A DNA stretch of 64,000 bases from CBDCFT01 sp965216365 (GTDB lineage Bacteria > Pseudomonadota > Gammaproteobacteria > Arenicellales > CBDCFT01): the NCBI GenBank assembly GCA_965216365.1, contig CBDCFT010000003.1:305017-369016 (forward strand), written 5' to 3'. The translations under genes and the position numbers were made by a program. Below the pieces are notes generated by a model. It saw only the letters and a program-made list of their open reading frames with translations. It made no database searches and was not told the DNA's origin. This document shows positions 53,278-62,796 of the stretch, piece after piece (the stretch's first letter is position 1; every line of letters begins with the position of its first letter).

Positions 53278-53931
53278 TTAAGCGGTTGCTTGCGCCTTTT
53301 TGGCTTGTATTCTTGACTGGGTATTAGACTCACGCCGTTGTTGAAACGCGCGATAAGCGAGTAACAGGGTCAAAATAATGGCGTGAATGATGGGTTCGGT
53401 TACGTCGGATTTAACCAGCCAAAGGAAATGCAAAATGCCTGCGACGGTGGCGACATAGATCAGTCGATGCAGTTGAAGCCAGCGTTTGCCGCCCAAACGC
53501 TTCACCATTTTGTTGGTTGAAGTGACGGCGAGTGGGATCAGTAAAACGAATCCGAGAAATCCGACCAGTATGTAGTTGCGCGTGAGTATGTCTTCAACTA
53601 TTTCCGGCCAGGCGAAATATTGCTCCAGCACGATATAGGTCAAAAAGTGCAGACAAACATAGAAGAAAGCGAACAGTCCTAACATGCGACGTACACGAAT
53701 CAATGTGTACCAGCCCGTGATATGGCGCAGCGGGGTCACGCACAGTGTGATAAGCAGGAAGCGCAAAGACCATTCACCGGTGGTATAGGTAATATCTTCG
53801 ATGGGATCGGCGCTGAGGTTACCGGTGGATGCGTTGAATACCAGTAATACAACCGGCAACAGACAAAGAATAAATAATATGGGTTTGAAACGGCGAATCC
53901 AGGCCAACTGGTCGCTCGCACTTACAGCCAT
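53278..53931 (-). CDS. msrQ: Heme-binding membrane subunit of the methionine sulfoxide reductase MsrPQ
   Basis: 217 aa. Six membrane helices with the heme-ligand histidines of MsrQ/YedZ seen as HLTTGW-type positions (HITGWY and HFLTY, HRLIYVAT near 82, 96 and 155). It passes electrons from the quinone pool or FMN to MsrP. It begins 6 bp after the msrP stop, an operon. Confidence 0.93.
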   Translation of the reverse strand: MAVSASDQLAWIRRFKPILFILCLLPVVLLVFNASTGNLSADPIEDITYTTGEWSLRFLLITLCVTPLRHITGWYTLIRVRRMLGLFAFFYVCLHFLTYIVLEQYFAWPEIVEDILTRNYILVGFLGFVLLIPLAVTSTNKMVKRLGGKRWLQLHRLIYVATVAGILHFLWLVKSDVTEPIIHAIILTLLLAYRAFQQRRESNTQSRIQAKKAQATA

Positions 53932-53937
53932 TTTTAT

Positions 53938-54924
53938 CTAGAAATGTTTGGCCAGGTCCATCCCGCTGTACAGCGATGCCACTTGTTCTTCGTACCCGTT
54001 GAACTTCAGTGTCGGGCGTTTGAGAAATTCGCCGATACGGCGTTCACGCGCCTGACTCCAGCGCGGATGATTCACTTCCGGGTTGACGTTGGCATAAAAG
54101 CCGTACTCCCGTGGCGCTTGTTGTTGCCAGGTGTTTACCGGTTGTTCTTCGGTAAACTGGATTTTTACAATGGACTTGATGCTTTTAAAACCGTATTTCC
54201 AGGGTACGACCAGACGAATCGGTGCCCCGTTTTGGTTAGGCATCATTTCTCCGTATAAACCCACTGCCAGTAGCGCTAGCGGGTTGGTTGCTTCGTCGAT
54301 GCGCAGACCTTCAACGTATGGCCAATCGAGTGATGATCCGATCAGTCCGGGTCGCTGTCCCGGCATTTGCAGTGGTCTGACCACTGTTTCAAAGCGCAGA
54401 TATTTTGCACGCGATGTCGGTTCCGCCATACGCACCAAATCACCCAGCGGAAAACCAACCCAGGGTATGACCATGGACCACGCCTCCACACAACGCAGAC
54501 GATAAACACGTTCTTCCAACGGAAATTGCTTGATCAGCTCGTCAACATCCCAAACTTTGGGCTTTGCGACCTCGCCTTCAATGGCAACCGTCCACGGGCG
54601 CGTTTCGAAGTCTTGTGCCAATTGAGCCGGGCCTTGTTTATCGGTGGCAAATTCGTAGAAATTATTATACGAAGTAACGCCTTCGTAGGGCGTCAATTCC
54701 TCGTCGACAGTGTATTCGCTTTTCTTGACTGAAGGGAATTTCTCTTTTCTTTGGAATTTTACCTCGCCGTTCGAATCGGGATTAGGTGTCATTGCCGAAA
54801 CATGGCCGCTACCAAGGCTTAGTGCCAAGGCAGCCCCACCTTGAATTAAACGACGTCGTGATTTGAACAAGTCGTAGCTGGTAATTTCGCTCGGCTTGAT
54901 GTCGGTTGGTTTTTTGATCAGCAT
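53938..54924 (-). CDS. msrP: Periplasmic methionine sulfoxide reductase catalytic subunit
   Basis: 328 aa. The Tat signal SRRRLIQGGAALALSLGSG (residues 22-40) is unusually internal, after a 20-residue lead; the Mo-cofactor ligand Cys is C145 (YRLRCVEAWSM). MsrP repairs oxidised methionines in periplasmic proteins, fed electrons by MsrQ. MsrP and MsrQ are the usual operon order here. No recognisable hypochlorous-acid sensor gene lies beside it. Confidence 0.94.
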   Translation of the reverse strand: MLIKKPTDIKPSEITSYDLFKSRRRLIQGGAALALSLGSGHVSAMTPNPDSNGEVKFQRKEKFPSVKKSEYTVDEELTPYEGVTSYNNFYEFATDKQGPAQLAQDFETRPWTVAIEGEVAKPKVWDVDELIKQFPLEERVYRLRCVEAWSMVIPWVGFPLGDLVRMAEPTSRAKYLRFETVVRPLQMPGQRPGLIGSSLDWPYVEGLRIDEATNPLALLAVGLYGEMMPNQNGAPIRLVVPWKYGFKSIKSIVKIQFTEEQPVNTWQQQAPREYGFYANVNPEVNHPRWSQARERRIGEFLKRPTLKFNGYEEQVASLYSGMDLAKHF

Positions 54925-55014
54925 GATTTCATTTTCTCATAGTAAAGCCTGACTGGAATGCAGCCGTAGGCAGACGTTATAAAAAATTGATAACTGGTTT
55001 ACAACGATGAAATC

Positions 55015-55479
55015 TCAGCGCGTTTCTTCTTCATACAACAGGTAGTCGGTTGCCTGCATGCCCAGGGATGCGTAAGTCTTTTGGGCGCGGTTGTTGTCTT
55101 TTTCGACATACAGGCGAAAGCCGCAGACACCGCCGGTTTCCTGAGCCAGTTGTTTGACATGTCGATAGAGCATTTTATAAATTCCGCGGCGTCGAAAATC
55201 GGGGGCAACATAGACACTCTGTATCCACCAAAATACACCATTGCGCCAATCGCTCCACTCTTTCGTAATCATGAGTGAACCGGCGAGTTTGTTCTCGACT
55301 TCTGCGACTACATAAAAACCGCTATCAGGCTTGTTGAATACAGCATTCACACCGGCGGTAATTGTGGTTCGGTCGAGTTCACGCTGCTCGGTTTCCCGCG
55401 CCATCGCTATGTTAAACTCGGCCAGCGTTAACGCATCATTAGTAGAAGCCTGGCGAATTTGTATTGCAGAGTCGTTCAT
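55015..55479 (-). CDS. GNAT-family N-acetyltransferase
   Basis: 154 aa. Standard GNAT motifs: the acetyl-CoA loop QSVYVAPDFRRRGIYKML (residues 89-106) and the C-terminal strand with FYLYVEKDN-type (GFRLYVEKDNNRAQKTYASLG, motif B end). It acetylates an unidentified small molecule or protein. It is divergent from the 3-hydroxyisobutyrate dehydrogenase-like gene, 103 bp apart. Confidence 0.87.
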   Translation of the reverse strand: MNDSAIQIRQASTNDALTLAEFNIAMARETEQRELDRTTITAGVNAVFNKPDSGFYVVAEVENKLAGSLMITKEWSDWRNGVFWWIQSVYVAPDFRRRGIYKMLYRHVKQLAQETGGVCGFRLYVEKDNNRAQKTYASLGMQATDYLLYEEETR

Positions 55480-55582
55480 GGTTCAGCATGATATTTTTGT
55501 TGATTCCAACGATAACAGGCAACCAGATAGACATACAATAATCATCTCAATAATCATCTAAAGAACAGCGGAGATTTTCAGC

Positions 55583-56452
55583 ATGGCGAAAGTTACATTT
55601 ATCGGTTTGGGCGTGATGGGTTACCCCATGGCCGGTCATTTAACCAAAAATGGTCACGATGTGTGTGTCTATAACCGCACCGCAGGCAAAGCGCAAAAAT
55701 GGGTGGAAGAATTCGGTCATCGCATGGCTGATACTCCCGCGGCTGCTGCACGAGATGCTGAAATCGTTTTCGCCTGCGTGGGCAACGATAATGACTTGCG
55801 TCAGATCGCTATCGGTGAAAATGGTGCGTTCGCGGGCATGGAGTCCGGCGCGGTGTTTGTTGACCATACCACGGCCTCGGCTGAAGTAGCGCGCGAACTG
55901 GACGCGGCAGTTAAAGACAAAGACTGTCATTTTATCGACGCGCCGGTATCTGGCGGTCAGGCCGGCGCCGAGAATGGCGTTTTAACGGTGATGTGTGGTG
56001 GAGAGCGGGCGATCTTTGACCAGGTCGAACCCGCTATGCAGTCTTATGCTCGCGCGGTAACCTTACTCGGGCCGGTAGGCGCCGGTCAACTGACCAAGAT
56101 GGTAAATCAAATCTGTATCGCCGGCTTGGTGCAGGGTTTGTCCGAAGGTCTGGCCTTTGCGATCAATGCCGGGTTGGATGCCAAACAAGTCGTCGATGTC
56201 ATTTCAAAAGGCGCGGCGCAATCCTGGCAAATGGAGAATCGCGGCACCACTATGGTCGATGACGAATTTGAATTCGGATTCGCGGTTGACTGGATGCGTA
56301 AGGATTTGAAGCTTTGTATCGAAGAGGCGACGCGCAACGGTTCCTTGCTGCCGGTGGCGGCCCTGGTCGATCAGTTTTACGCCGAAGTGCAAACCATGGG
56401 CGGTAATCGCTGGGACACGTCGAGTTTGATTCGCCGTTTACGAAAAGCGTGA
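55583..56452 (+). CDS. NAD(P)-dependent beta-hydroxyacid dehydrogenase (3-hydroxyisobutyrate dehydrogenase family)
   Basis: 289 aa. The Rossmann motif FIGLGVMGYPMAGHL is at residues 6-20; the substrate loop DAPVSGGQAGAENG is near 118, and the catalytic Lys in GAGQLTKMVNQ is near 171. The closest well-known families are 3-hydroxyisobutyrate dehydrogenase and tartronate semialdehyde reductase; which acid is used cannot be decided. Ribosome site gcggag lies 10 nt before the ATG. It could process hydroxyacids from valine catabolism or from the DMSP/acrylate route, but that is speculative. Confidence 0.9.
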   Translation: MAKVTFIGLGVMGYPMAGHLTKNGHDVCVYNRTAGKAQKWVEEFGHRMADTPAAAARDAEIVFACVGNDNDLRQIAIGENGAFAGMESGAVFVDHTTASAEVARELDAAVKDKDCHFIDAPVSGGQAGAENGVLTVMCGGERAIFDQVEPAMQSYARAVTLLGPVGAGQLTKMVNQICIAGLVQGLSEGLAFAINAGLDAKQVVDVISKGAAQSWQMENRGTTMVDDEFEFGFAVDWMRKDLKLCIEEATRNGSLLPVAALVDQFYAEVQTMGGNRWDTSSLIRRLRKA

Positions 56453-56806
56453 TTCAATTATTTTCTGGTAGCAAAGTTGCTCGGTTTGCATGTTGAGCGG
56501 ACGGCGGCGTTGTTGTTCAACTTGTAGCCGCAATGCGGTCAATCGGCGCAGCGCGTTTCCGCGGATCTGTGCGTCGCCGGTGCTGGCGAGCAGTTGCTCG
56601 ACGTTTTCTATTTCGTGGTGTAGTTGGATTTCTGCTGGAATGTAGCCGGCATTTTTCAAGATTCGATAAGACACGCGTAATTCTTCGGGGATGTGTCGAT
56701 CATCCTCGAGATCCAACGGTTTGCCTTGTCTTGGCAGATCGTCGAAATCGCCGCGTTCATATGCTGCGGCAATTTTGCTTTCCGCCAGTTGGTTTAACAA
56801 CTCCAT
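56438..56806 (-). CDS. DUF1992 (DnaJ homologue subfamily C member 28-like) protein
   Basis: 122 aa from ATG 56806. The conserved N-terminal pattern KIAAAYERGDFDDLPRQGKPL, then the PEELRVSYRILKNAGYIPAEIQ region, defines the family. Its function is unknown. The longer frame to 56890 adds residues without conserved pattern. It overlaps the end of the plus-strand dehydrogenase gene by 15 bp tail to tail and is divergent from lhr. Confidence 0.88.
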   Translation of the reverse strand: MELLNQLAESKIAAAYERGDFDDLPRQGKPLDLEDDRHIPEELRVSYRILKNAGYIPAEIQLHHEIENVEQLLASTGDAQIRGNALRRLTALRLQVEQQRRRPLNMQTEQLCYQKIIESRFS

Positions 56807-56919
56807 CTTGTATGACTTTGATTCTGAGAAATTCAATGATTGTGCTGTTTTCGGACCGGAAACACAACAATGCCGGTGGTTGACTCGCATAACCAGAGTG
56901 GTAGGCTGAGAATCTTATC

Positions 56920-59900
56920 ATGCCTCGTACTAAAGCTCATTCGCTGACTTCGTCCGCGTTCAATCCATCCGCGTTATTTCATCCGGCGGTGAGCGCATGG
57001 TTTACGCAGGCCTTTGACAGAGCTACACCATGTCAACAGCAGGCCTGGCCCGCGATCAAGCAAGGCCAACACACATTAATTACCGCACCCACCGGTTCCG
57101 GTAAAACGCTGGCGGCCTTTTTGTCGGCTATCGACGATTTAGTCCGCCTGGGTAGCGAACGCGGTTTTCTCGAACATCAAACTCACGTTCTCTACGTATC
57201 GCCACTCAAGGCTTTGTCAAATGACATCGATAAAAATTTGCAACAACCGATTGCCGGCATTCGCGATCAATTTCTTTCGCTGAATATCGCAGATGTCGAA
57301 GTGACCACGGCTGTGCGCACCGGTGATACAACACCGGGTGACCGGGAAAAAATGCGCCGCAAGCCGCCGCATATTTTAGTCACGACGCCAGAGTCACTGT
57401 ATATTTTATTAACGTCGGATTCCGGTCGTAAAATGTTATCTACGGTTCGCAGTGTGATTGTCGACGAGATTCACGCCCTGGCCGGTAACAAACGCGGTGC
57501 ACATCTCGCCCTGTCATTGGAACGACTGGAAGCATTGGTGGCGCAACCGCTGATCCGAATCGGATTGTCGGCGACGCAACGACCCATAGAACGCGTCGCG
57601 AAGTATCTGGTTGGGCGCGATCAAGCCTGCACGATTGTCGATACCGGTCATGTGCGCGAGCGCGACCTGGCCATCGAAATGCCAAAGTCACCACTGGAAG
57701 CCATCATGGCGGCGGAAGTATGGTCGGAAGTGTATGACCGGTTGGCGGAATTGATTCGGGAGCATCGCTCCACGCTGATATTTGTTAACACCCGCCGCCT
57801 GGCGGAGCGGGCGGCGCGCTATTTATCCGAGCGCCTGGGCGAGAATGTGGTGACCGCGCATCACGGCAGCCTGGCCAAGGATCATCGTCTGGATGCCGAG
57901 CAACGTTTAAAAGCCGGTCAGTTAGGCGGATTGGTGGCGACCGCGTCGATGGAACTCGGTATCGACATCGGCGATGTGGATCTGGTTTGCCAGATCGGTT
58001 CGCCACGATCGATCTCGGCATTCATACAACGGGTTGGTCGTTCAGGTCACGCAGTCGGCGCGACACCCAAGGGCCGGTTGTTTCCCACCAGTCGTGACGA
58101 CCTGGTCGAATGTGTTGCCTTATTTTGCGCGGTGCAACAGAACGAACTCGATGAATCACATATTCCGGACAAGCCGTTCGATGTGATCGCACAACAGATT
58201 GTTGCCGAATCCGGCAGCGGTGAATGGCGACTGGATGATTTGTTTGAGCGTTTTACAGCGGCGAGTCCGTATAACGAACTCAGCCGAAATGAATTTGATG
58301 ACATAGTGCAAATGCTGGCGGACGGGTTTTCCACCCGGCGCGGTCGACGCAGCGCGTACCTGCATTATGACGGGGTCAATAAAATCATACGTGGCCGGCG
58401 TGGCGCACGTTTAAGTGCGCTAACCAACGGCGGCGCTATACCCGAGCAATTCGACTACGACGTTATTCTCGAACCCGAAGGCCACAAGATTGGCACTCTG
58501 AATGAAGACTTTGCCTTCGAAAGTCTGGCCGGCGATATTTTTCAACTCGGTAACACTTCTTACCGCATTATTCGCGTGGAGCGCAGCACAGTGCGGGTGG
58601 AAGATGCAAAAGGGCAGCCGCCGAATATTCCGTTCTGGTTTAGTGAAGCGCCTGGGCGTAGCGATGAGTTGTCTTTTGCGGTTTCGCAGTTGCGCGAAGA
58701 CATCGAGCAACGTCTGGTGAAAGGCATCGATGCGGCAGTAACTTGGGTGATGACGCAAGGCTTTGATGAAGTTGTCGCGAATCAAATTATCGCTTATCTT
58801 GGCGTCGCACACGCGGCACTTGGTGTTTTGCCCAAACAGTCCAGCGTCGTCATGGAGCGGTTCTTCGATGAAGCGGGGGACATGCATCTGGTCGTACACG
58901 CACCATTCGGCTCGCGTATAAACCGCGCCTGGGGCCTGGCGTTACGCAAGAAATTTTGTCAGCGTTTTAATTTTGAACTGCAGGCGGCGGCGCTGGAAGA
59001 CACGATTGTTTTGTCGCTCGGTGCGACACACAGTTTCGATCTGGAAGATGTCAAACGTTATTTATCACCGAACAATATTCGCGAAGTGTTGGTGCAGGCG
59101 ATATTGCAGGCGCCGATGTTCGGTACGCGCTGGCGCTGGGTGGCCAACATTTCCCTGGCGGTAAAACGTAATCGTAATGGTAAACGTATTCCGGCGCAGT
59201 TCCAACGTAGCGATGCCGAGGATTTGGTGGCCCTGGTTTTCCCCGATCAACTGGCCTGTCAGGATAATGTGGTGGGCGCGCGCGAAGTACCCGATCATCC
59301 GCTGGTGAATCAAACCCTGCACGATTGTTTGACCGAGGTGATGGATATAGAAGGTTTCGAAAAACTATTAACGCGATTGGCCAGCGGTGACATTGAAGTG
59401 ATAACACGTGACCTGAACGGGCCGTCACCTTTGGCACAGGAGATTCTTTCGGCACGACCTTATGCTTTTCTAGACGATGCGCCAGCGGAAGAGCGTCGTA
59501 CACTGGCGGTGCAGGCACGTGGTTATATGGATATCGAAAGCACGCAGGATCTGAGCAGGCTCGATAACAATGCGATAGAAAAAGTGCGTGATGAAGCCTG
59601 GCCGGAACCGCGCAACGCGGACGAATTGCACGATAGCCTGGTGGTTTTGGGTTTTCTAAGTGAGCAGGAAGGTAAGCAGGGTCGAGGTGCTGATTGGAGT
59701 CCATTGTTCGATCAACTGGTTGCGCAACAACGCGCAACACGCTTGCAATTACCGGCAGGTCAAGTGTGGTGGGTCGCGGCGGAGCGTTTGGTACATGCGC
59801 TGACGCTGCACCCGGATTGCGATTTGAATCCAGTAATCAAACCGGTGGGCACATCGGTTGAAGATGACCTTTCGCGCGAAGACGCTTTGGTGGAGTTACT

Positions 59901-61305
59901 GCGCAGTCGCATGGAAGGACTCGGCCCGATTTCCGTCAGCAAATTGGCAAGAGATTTTGCGGTAGATGTAAATGACGTCGAGTTTGCATTGACGGCGTTG
60001 CAGACCGAGGGATTCGTCATCAAAGGCCAGTTCTCCGCCTCGATTGAACAAGATGAGTGGTGCGAGCGTCGTTTGTTGGCGCGCATACACCGTTACACCA
60101 TCGGACGTTTGCGCAAGGAAATTGAACCAGTGTCGGCACAGGACTTTGTGCGTTTTCTGCTGTCGTGGCACCGGTTGAATCGCGGTGGGCAAGGTGACGG
60201 AACGCAGGCCCTGCAAAACGTTATTGAACAATTGGAAGGATTTGAAGCGCCGGTGGCGGCGTGGGAAAGCGAGCTATTGCCGTCGCGCATTTGGGGTTAC
60301 ACACCGTCCATGTTGGACGAGTTGAATTTCTCGGGGTGGGTGCGATGGGCCAGATTGACGCCGCCGAAAACTGAATCAAAAGAAGAAAGTAAAATACGTT
60401 CTCGCGCGCATGCACCAATACGCAACACGCCCATCAGTTTCTTGTTGCGATCCAATGCTGCGCATTGGCGTGAATGGACACCGGCAACCGACTCAAGCGG
60501 GACAAGATTGTCATCGTCTGCACGCGCCATTGTCGAGACGCTGCGCGGCGAAGGCGCTTTATTTTTTGACGAGATTGCTGAATTGACTGGTATGTTGCGT
60601 TCGCAATTAGAGTCAGCGTTGGGCGAGCTGATAGCGCTTGGGTTGATTACATCCGATAGCTTTAACGGCCTGCGCGGTTTGTTGGTGCCCAGCGTGAAAC
60701 GGCCTTCGTTTAATCGTAAACGCCGTGGCACACGGCGTAAATCCGTCGTGAGTGTTGAACAAGCGGGTCGATGGAGTTTGATTCGTCAGCGTCCAAACGA
60801 TGAAGCTGCAACATCACAACTAAGTATTGAACACATCGCCATGACCTTGTTGCGCCGCTATGGCGTGGTGTTTCGAGTATTGATGGAACGTGAAGCGAAC
60901 TGGCTGCCACCCTGGCGCGATTTGCTACGTGTGTATCATCGTCTGGAGGCGCAAGGGCATATTCGTGGCGGGCGTTTTGTGTCGGGTTTCACCGGCGAGC
61001 AATTTGCGCTACCGGATGCCGTAGGTGCCTTGCGTGATGTGCGAAAAAACCCCACCAATGGAGAATTTGTTACCGTCAATGCGACCGATCCGTTAAACTT
61101 GGTCGGTAGCATCGTGCCGGGTCAGCGTGTACCGGCGCTGGTTAATAACCGGATATTGTATCGCGATGGCGTGTGCGTCGCCGTTCAACTCGGCGACCAG
61201 GTCGAGCTAAAAAACAGCGTCGATGATTTGACCGAATGGAATGCACGTAACGCATTGTTGCGACGCTACGTCGGCACGGAAACAAGTCAAATCAATCGAG
61301 TCTGA
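56920..61305 (+). CDS. lhr: Lhr-type ATP-dependent DNA helicase
   Basis: 1461 aa, long-form Lhr. The helicase core (residues 1-420) has Walker A TAPTGSGKT (55-63), DEIH (near 182) and motif III SATQRP near 220, then motifs V-VI (RVGRSGHAVG near 370). The following winged-helix and beta domain (Lhr core) and the long C-terminal half (residues 860-1461) are typical of the long Lhr form linked to uracil DNA glycosylase and nucleic acid repair; Lhr is a 3'-5' translocase. It stands alone with no visible repair partner nearby. Confidence 0.95.
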   Translation: MPRTKAHSLTSSAFNPSALFHPAVSAWFTQAFDRATPCQQQAWPAIKQGQHTLITAPTGSGKTLAAFLSAIDDLVRLGSERGFLEHQTHVLYVSPLKALSNDIDKNLQQPIAGIRDQFLSLNIADVEVTTAVRTGDTTPGDREKMRRKPPHILVTTPESLYILLTSDSGRKMLSTVRSVIVDEIHALAGNKRGAHLALSLERLEALVAQPLIRIGLSATQRPIERVAKYLVGRDQACTIVDTGHVRERDLAIEMPKSPLEAIMAAEVWSEVYDRLAELIREHRSTLIFVNTRRLAERAARYLSERLGENVVTAHHGSLAKDHRLDAEQRLKAGQLGGLVATASMELGIDIGDVDLVCQIGSPRSISAFIQRVGRSGHAVGATPKGRLFPTSRDDLVECVALFCAVQQNELDESHIPDKPFDVIAQQIVAESGSGEWRLDDLFERFTAASPYNELSRNEFDDIVQMLADGFSTRRGRRSAYLHYDGVNKIIRGRRGARLSALTNGGAIPEQFDYDVILEPEGHKIGTLNEDFAFESLAGDIFQLGNTSYRIIRVERSTVRVEDAKGQPPNIPFWFSEAPGRSDELSFAVSQLREDIEQRLVKGIDAAVTWVMTQGFDEVVANQIIAYLGVAHAALGVLPKQSSVVMERFFDEAGDMHLVVHAPFGSRINRAWGLALRKKFCQRFNFELQAAALEDTIVLSLGATHSFDLEDVKRYLSPNNIREVLVQAILQAPMFGTRWRWVANISLAVKRNRNGKRIPAQFQRSDAEDLVALVFPDQLACQDNVVGAREVPDHPLVNQTLHDCLTEVMDIEGFEKLLTRLASGDIEVITRDLNGPSPLAQEILSARPYAFLDDAPAEERRTLAVQARGYMDIESTQDLSRLDNNAIEKVRDEAWPEPRNADELHDSLVVLGFLSEQEGKQGRGADWSPLFDQLVAQQRATRLQLPAGQVWWVAAERLVHALTLHPDCDLNPVIKPVGTSVEDDLSREDALVELLRSRMEGLGPISVSKLARDFAVDVNDVEFALTALQTEGFVIKGQFSASIEQDEWCERRLLARIHRYTIGRLRKEIEPVSAQDFVRFLLSWHRLNRGGQGDGTQALQNVIEQLEGFEAPVAAWESELLPSRIWGYTPSMLDELNFSGWVRWARLTPPKTESKEESKIRSRAHAPIRNTPISFLLRSNAAHWREWTPATDSSGTRLSSSARAIVETLRGEGALFFDEIAELTGMLRSQLESALGELIALGLITSDSFNGLRGLLVPSVKRPSFNRKRRGTRRKSVVSVEQAGRWSLIRQRPNDEAATSQLSIEHIAMTLLRRYGVVFRVLMEREANWLPPWRDLLRVYHRLEAQGHIRGGRFVSGFTGEQFALPDAVGALRDVRKNPTNGEFVTVNATDPLNLVGSIVPGQRVPALVNNRILYRDGVCVAVQLGDQVELKNSVDDLTEWNARNALLRRYVGTETSQINRV

Positions 61306-61391
61306 CTCCATTGACTGTTGTTGACTGACCAACCCCATTGCCTGACCATTGATTTCCACCATTGATTTCATTGATTAGTACCATTGATTAG
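61306..61391. repeat. Degenerate short tandem repeats CCATTGATT
   Basis: Directly after the lhr stop, units such as ccattgact, ccattgcct, ccattgatttc, ccattgatttcattgatta and ccattgatta recur over about 85 bp. The spacing is irregular. It may be a slippage-generated tract or part of a larger unknown repeat. No gene is in it. Confidence 0.6.
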
Positions 61392-61408
61392 TATAGGCCT
61401 CCTGAGTC

Positions 61409-61939
61409 TCAAAGCCCTTGATTGATACTCTTCCTTACATCTAGCGGGAAGTCCTGTAAAGTATCTCCCATCGTTGCTCTTTCTTTACTAACCAAAGATG
61501 CGAGGCAACGGCTGTGATCAGCGATTTCATTTATCGTGAATAATCGATCTAACGCCTCGGATCTATGCAATGTAATTCGTCGAAGCGCTGACCGTCTTGC
61601 GCGTTCGCTTTTCAGAAATTCCTTTTGACTGATGATAGTTTCCAATGGGGAATGAATCCGAATCATCTCATAATAGCTACCGCCTAAGCCTAACATCGCA
61701 ATTGCGCATTGACTAACATCCTGCGAACACTCAGTTTTGCAAAGTACCGATATGGGTTGCATGAGTTCAGACTCCAGTAACCATTTGACAATAGTAGGTC
61801 TCCATCGGTTATCTGCATCGAGGCTGGCATAGGGAATACCATAAGCGAACATTTGAGCGATGCTTACGGTATCCGGGTGCTCGATGTTGATATCATCCAA
61901 TTTGTCCGGTGCTTGCTCTTTAACAATAAACTTCAACAC
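61409..61939 (-). CDS. Hypothetical protein; likely C-terminal half of a frameshifted gene
   Basis: 176 aa from GTG 61939, but the same frame is open further upstream to a TAA beside an A run. No family recognised; the middle contains CKTECSQDVSQCAIAMLGLGG and the end is basic (SERARRSALRRITLHRSEALD). The frame next to it encodes the N-terminal half at 61983-62561; deleting one A (T5 run at 61994-61998 on the plus strand) would join them as ELK-PFVESYSTNSQRYAYGLSV. As it stands, translation start is doubtful. Confidence 0.55.
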   Translation of the reverse strand: MLKFIVKEQAPDKLDDINIEHPDTVSIAQMFAYGIPYASLDADNRWRPTIVKWLLESELMQPISVLCKTECSQDVSQCAIAMLGLGGSYYEMIRIHSPLETIISQKEFLKSERARRSALRRITLHRSEALDRLFTINEIADHSRCLASLVSKERATMGDTLQDFPLDVRKSINQGL

Positions 61940-61982
61940 CGATAGCCCGTAAGCATAGCGTTGAGAGTTTGTGCTGTAACTT

Positions 61983-62561
61983 TCAACAAAGGGTTTTTAG
62001 TTCGGGGGGTATGTTTGTGGATAACAATTTGGCCCGTTGCTCATCGGTGCCATATACACCGGTAATATATACCAAATGATACGTCGCCTGTTTCTCGCCA
62101 TAGTTAGATAGTTTTTCAATCAATGGCAGATTGACGTATGGGTCTTGAGTTTGTCTTAACCATGTCGCCAGCAATAACCCTCTTTCTGCTTCGACATCAA
62201 TCCACGAGCGGAAAAATTTTTTGGTTGAAGAAGGTGCCCGATATAAAACGGCTTTTTGTCGGCGGGTTAGTCCTTGTACAAATTGAGATGGACTTTGATC
62301 TGTTTGTTCGATTCTCGCGAGCAACACCCTTGCGGCCACATTCCCTTCCTTCGCTAATTTCGCCAGTTTTGGTAAGCTGTTAACGTCATCATCAGCCAGC
62401 CATAATTGCACGGCCTGTTGAAATTCTTGATTATTTTCCCCCTCTAGTATTTGCGAGCCGTAGCTAGGAAATTGAACACAAAATACCAGGAGGAAACACA
62501 TGACATATAATCTTTTCCAGTGTTGTAGTCTGAAGTTCAGCCAATGACTCATAAATGTCAC
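61983..62561 (-). CDS. Secreted hypothetical protein, TPR/Sel1-like helices; likely N-terminal half of a frameshifted gene
   Basis: 192 aa. A signal peptide (basic start, hydrophobic YVMCFLLVFCVQF, cleavage near residue 36) is followed by alpha-helical repeats that look Sel1-like (KEGNVAARVLLARIEQT, GEKQATYHLVYITGVYG). Family unknown. It ends at a TGA right after a homopolymer and the next gene opens in another frame 43 bp on; see the partner at 61409-61939. Confidence 0.6.
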   Translation of the reverse strand: MTFMSHWLNFRLQHWKRLYVMCFLLVFCVQFPSYGSQILEGENNQEFQQAVQLWLADDDVNSLPKLAKLAKEGNVAARVLLARIEQTDQSPSQFVQGLTRRQKAVLYRAPSSTKKFFRSWIDVEAERGLLLATWLRQTQDPYVNLPLIEKLSNYGEKQATYHLVYITGVYGTDEQRAKLLSTNIPPELKTLC

Positions 62562-62736
62562 CGATGCGATTTTGTCTATTTATGTAGCCCATACAGGGGA
62601 AATGGTACTCTGTCAAGTTCATAATCAAACTCCTCAAACCCCGATCCCGCGATAGGGAAGTTTAGAAACAAAAACCGCCCAGGAATAATGGGTCCGTTCC
62701 GGCAAGCCGCGCGATTAGCTGCCACGCGAGTAATAA

Positions 62737-62796
62737 GGGACAGACCACATTGAGTAATAGGTAATAGAAATAGGTAATAGGGGACAGACCACATTT
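62737..62796. repeat. Direct repeat gggacagaccacatt, two copies
   Basis: gggacagaccacatt occurs at 62737-62751 and 62781-62795, 44 bp apart, with taatag repeats between. This motif is common beside REP-type tyrosine transposase (IS200-like) elements. No transposase gene is seen in the window. The gene-free stretch 62562-63351 also contains the palindrome at 63255. Confidence 0.55.

Noticed and set aside
59051..59740. 229-aa frame opposite lhr
   Set aside because: Inside the helicase gene; no family recognised.
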